Part shown: positions 5,587 to 6,920 of the stretch, one piece after another
Position numbering within the stretch: the stretch's first letter is position 1
Layout of the letters: every line of letters starts with the position of its first letter
Assembly: GCA_013214885.1 (NCBI GenBank)
Contig: JABSRS010000180.1
Span: forward strand, 1 to 6,920
Direction of reading: 5' to 3'
Source of the DNA: Gammaproteobacteria bacterium
GTDB lineage: Bacteria; Pseudomonadota; Gammaproteobacteria; Enterobacterales; Psychrobiaceae
Length of the DNA: 6,920 bases
The notes under the pieces: model-generated
The model's database searches: none
What the model saw: the letters and a program-made list of their open reading frames with translations, nothing else
What the model was told of the DNA's origin: nothing
Program-made: the position numbers and the translations under genes

Positions 5587-6920
5587 AACCATCGCCTCAG
5601 GGGCATGAGCAAGAGTTTCTTGTTCATACAGAATATCCTCTAGAATATTCATCGTGGTCAATGGATTGGCCAACACGACCCGAAATACAATGATTTCTTG
5701 ATGATCATAACAGTGTGGTGTGAGCTGGGTACGAGATACAAATGCCTTACCATGACCACGCTGGGTTTTTTGGAGATATTTAGTAAAGCGATTTAACGAT
5801 TGGTTTAGCTTAACCAAGGTTTCATTATCACAACGCCCCATCACTTCTTTTAACCACTGCGGCAAATAACGATAGGTTAGTATATTAAGCGTTGGCTCGC
5901 TGTTGAGTTCAAAATCACCATGTAAACTAATCAGCTTGGCGAACTGCCGCGTTTTATTAATCCCTTCATCGATCAACAGCTCGTAACCACTACGACCTAG
6001 GATTTTCAAACCAGAGTGAACCAACATCGCCATACCAGGGCGTGAACCCTCTAATGTTTTACTGCCCAAGTCTTTCGAGCCTTTACGGATAATGTATTGC
6101 GCATGGTGCTCAATAGAGCAAAGAGCTTTTGGATCTTTAAATACCACCAAACCTGCACCCATCGGCACATAAAGCTGCTTATGGGCATCAATAGTGACAG
6201 AATCGGCACGTTCGATGCCTTTTAACAAGGGTCCATACTTGGTTGAGAATAGAGTCGGAGCACCCCAGGCACCATCAACATGAAAATGACAATCGAGTTG
6301 CTCGGCTAAATCAGCCATTTGATCCAGCGGATCGACACTGCCAGTTTCAGTGGTTCCAGCAACACCAACGAGTGCAATGATTTTAATTTTTTGGCTTTGC
6401 AAGCGCTGACATTCTGCGCGCAATGCTGCCATACAAATTCTGTTATCGGCGTCGGTTTTTACCGAGATAATATTCTTAGCACCTAAGCCAAGGACGTCGG
6501 CGGTTTTCTTCAACGAGTAATGGCCTCGTTCACTGACTAAAATAGCTGCGCCGCGATAACCATGATGAATTAATCCCGCAGCCAGGCCTTCTTGATGAAC
6601 ACCCTCAAAATCGTCGGTAATTTCAAACGCATTATTTCGGGCAACCCACAACGCGGTAATATTGGCAATCGTACCACCAGAGCCAAAAGCACCTAACGCA
6701 TAGTTTTGATTATGCATGTATTGCTGGTAAAACTCGCTACTTTGGTTATAAACCAAGCGGTGGAGCATCCCTGTGACTTGACGCTCAATTGGCGTAAATG
6801 ATTTTGAGGTCTCTGTTTTAACCAAGTTTTGGTTAAGCGCAATCATAATTTTGGACAGCGGCAACATAAAATCGGGTAAAGCCGAGGTCATATGACCGAC
6901 AAAACTAGGAGATGCGGTGT
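5545..6920 (-). CDS. panP: PLP-dependent aspartate 1-decarboxylase, PanP-like (N-terminus beyond right edge)
   Basis: Group II PLP decarboxylase fold, cytoplasmic. About 458 codons are visible. The family is around 545 aa, so some 90 N-terminal residues are missing. The frame is open to 6920, and TASPSFVGH precedes the internal Met at 6891, matching the family's FVGHMTSALP motif, so that Met is not the start. Motifs in order: MTSALPDFMLPLSK, ALGAFGSGGTIANITAL, SERGHYSLKK with the ring-stacking His (codon 6520-6522), VAGTTETGSVDPLD, HVDGAWGAP with the Asp that contacts the PLP nitrogen (6274-6276), and IDAHKQLYVPMGAG with the Schiff-base Lys (6178-6180). KGSKDLGSKTLEGSRPGMAMLVHSGL and FRVVLANPLTT are typical of PanP, which makes beta-alanine from L-aspartate for pantothenate in bacteria lacking PanD. 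Older databases call such proteins glutamate decarboxylase. Substrate is inferred from family resemblance. The gene is convergent with slt. Confidence 0.9.
   Translation of the reverse strand, partial: TASPSFVGHMTSALPDFMLPLSKIMIALNQNLVKTETSKSFTPIERQVTGMLHRLVYNQSSEFYQQYMHNQNYALGAFGSGGTIANITALWVARNNAFEITDDFEGVHQEGLAAGLIHHGYRGAAILVSERGHYSLKKTADVLGLGAKNIISVKTDADNRICMAALRAECQRLQSQKIKIIALVGVAGTTETGSVDPLDQMADLAEQLDCHFHVDGAWGAPTLFSTKYGPLLKGIERADSVTIDAHKQLYVPMGAGLVVFKDPKALCSIEHHAQYIIRKGSKDLGSKTLEGSRPGMAMLVHSGLKILGRSGYELLIDEGINKTRQFAKLISLHGDFELNSEPTLNILTYRYLPQWLKEVMGRCDNETLVKLNQSLNRFTKYLQKTQRGHGKAFVSRTQLTPHCYDHQEIIVFRVVLANPLTTMNILEDILYEQETLAHAPEAMVYQNKLKSLAAAYL

Noticed and set aside
6889..6891. ATG at 6891 as the start of the decarboxylase
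   Set aside because: The frame stays open to the window edge and the residues before it match the conserved FVGHMTSALP segment of PanP, so the start is outside.
1..6920. CRISPR arrays, tRNA/rRNA genes, prophage or defence genes
   Set aside because: No regularly spaced repeats, no cloverleaf-like sequences and no such proteins were seen in either strand.

Overview
The window looks like a piece of chromosome from a marine-type gammaproteobacterium (Alteromonadales or Vibrionales, for example near Shewanella, Moritella or Psychromonas). The reasons are a tsaE-amiB pair, an AsnC very close to the enterobacterial/vibrio form, a soluble lytic transglycosylase of the Slt70 type, a PanP-type PLP decarboxylase, and an ATACCAAT-ended intergenic repeat of a kind common in that group. 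The genus is inference. Nothing in base composition or gene content suggests a prophage, plasmid or genomic island.

Layout. Positions 1-1291 (minus strand) hold tsaE followed by the 5' part of amiB, which runs off the left edge. The two are a tight pair with the amiB ribosome site overlapping the tsaE stop. Positions 1292-1570 hold a candidate tsaE promoter and a ~146-bp element with inverted ends. Positions 1571-2647 (minus) encode a stand-alone response regulator with an intact HD-GYP domain, predicted to degrade cyclic di-GMP. Positions 2648-3005 are a gene-free divergent region with an intrinsic-type terminator pointing toward the HD-GYP gene, a second hairpin, short direct repeats and a very AT-rich dyad before asnC. 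Positions 3006-3467 (plus) encode AsnC and 3607-5535 (plus) encode Slt, separated by a 15-bp inverted repeat. Positions 5545-6920 (minus) hold a PanP-like aspartate decarboxylase, convergent with slt, whose N-terminus lies beyond the right edge.

How the genes work together. Two products act on peptidoglycan in the periplasm: AmiB removes peptide stems during division, and Slt cleaves glycan strands. TsaE is needed for the t6A37 tRNA modification. AsnC responds to asparagine, and PanP makes beta-alanine from aspartate for pantothenate/CoA. The HD-GYP protein links an unknown phosphorelay input to cyclic di-GMP. The genes do not form one pathway, and I see no sign of a new multi-gene system. 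The most interesting part is the structured gene-free region at 2734-2902. It could encode a small RNA or a leader that controls the HD-GYP gene by premature termination.
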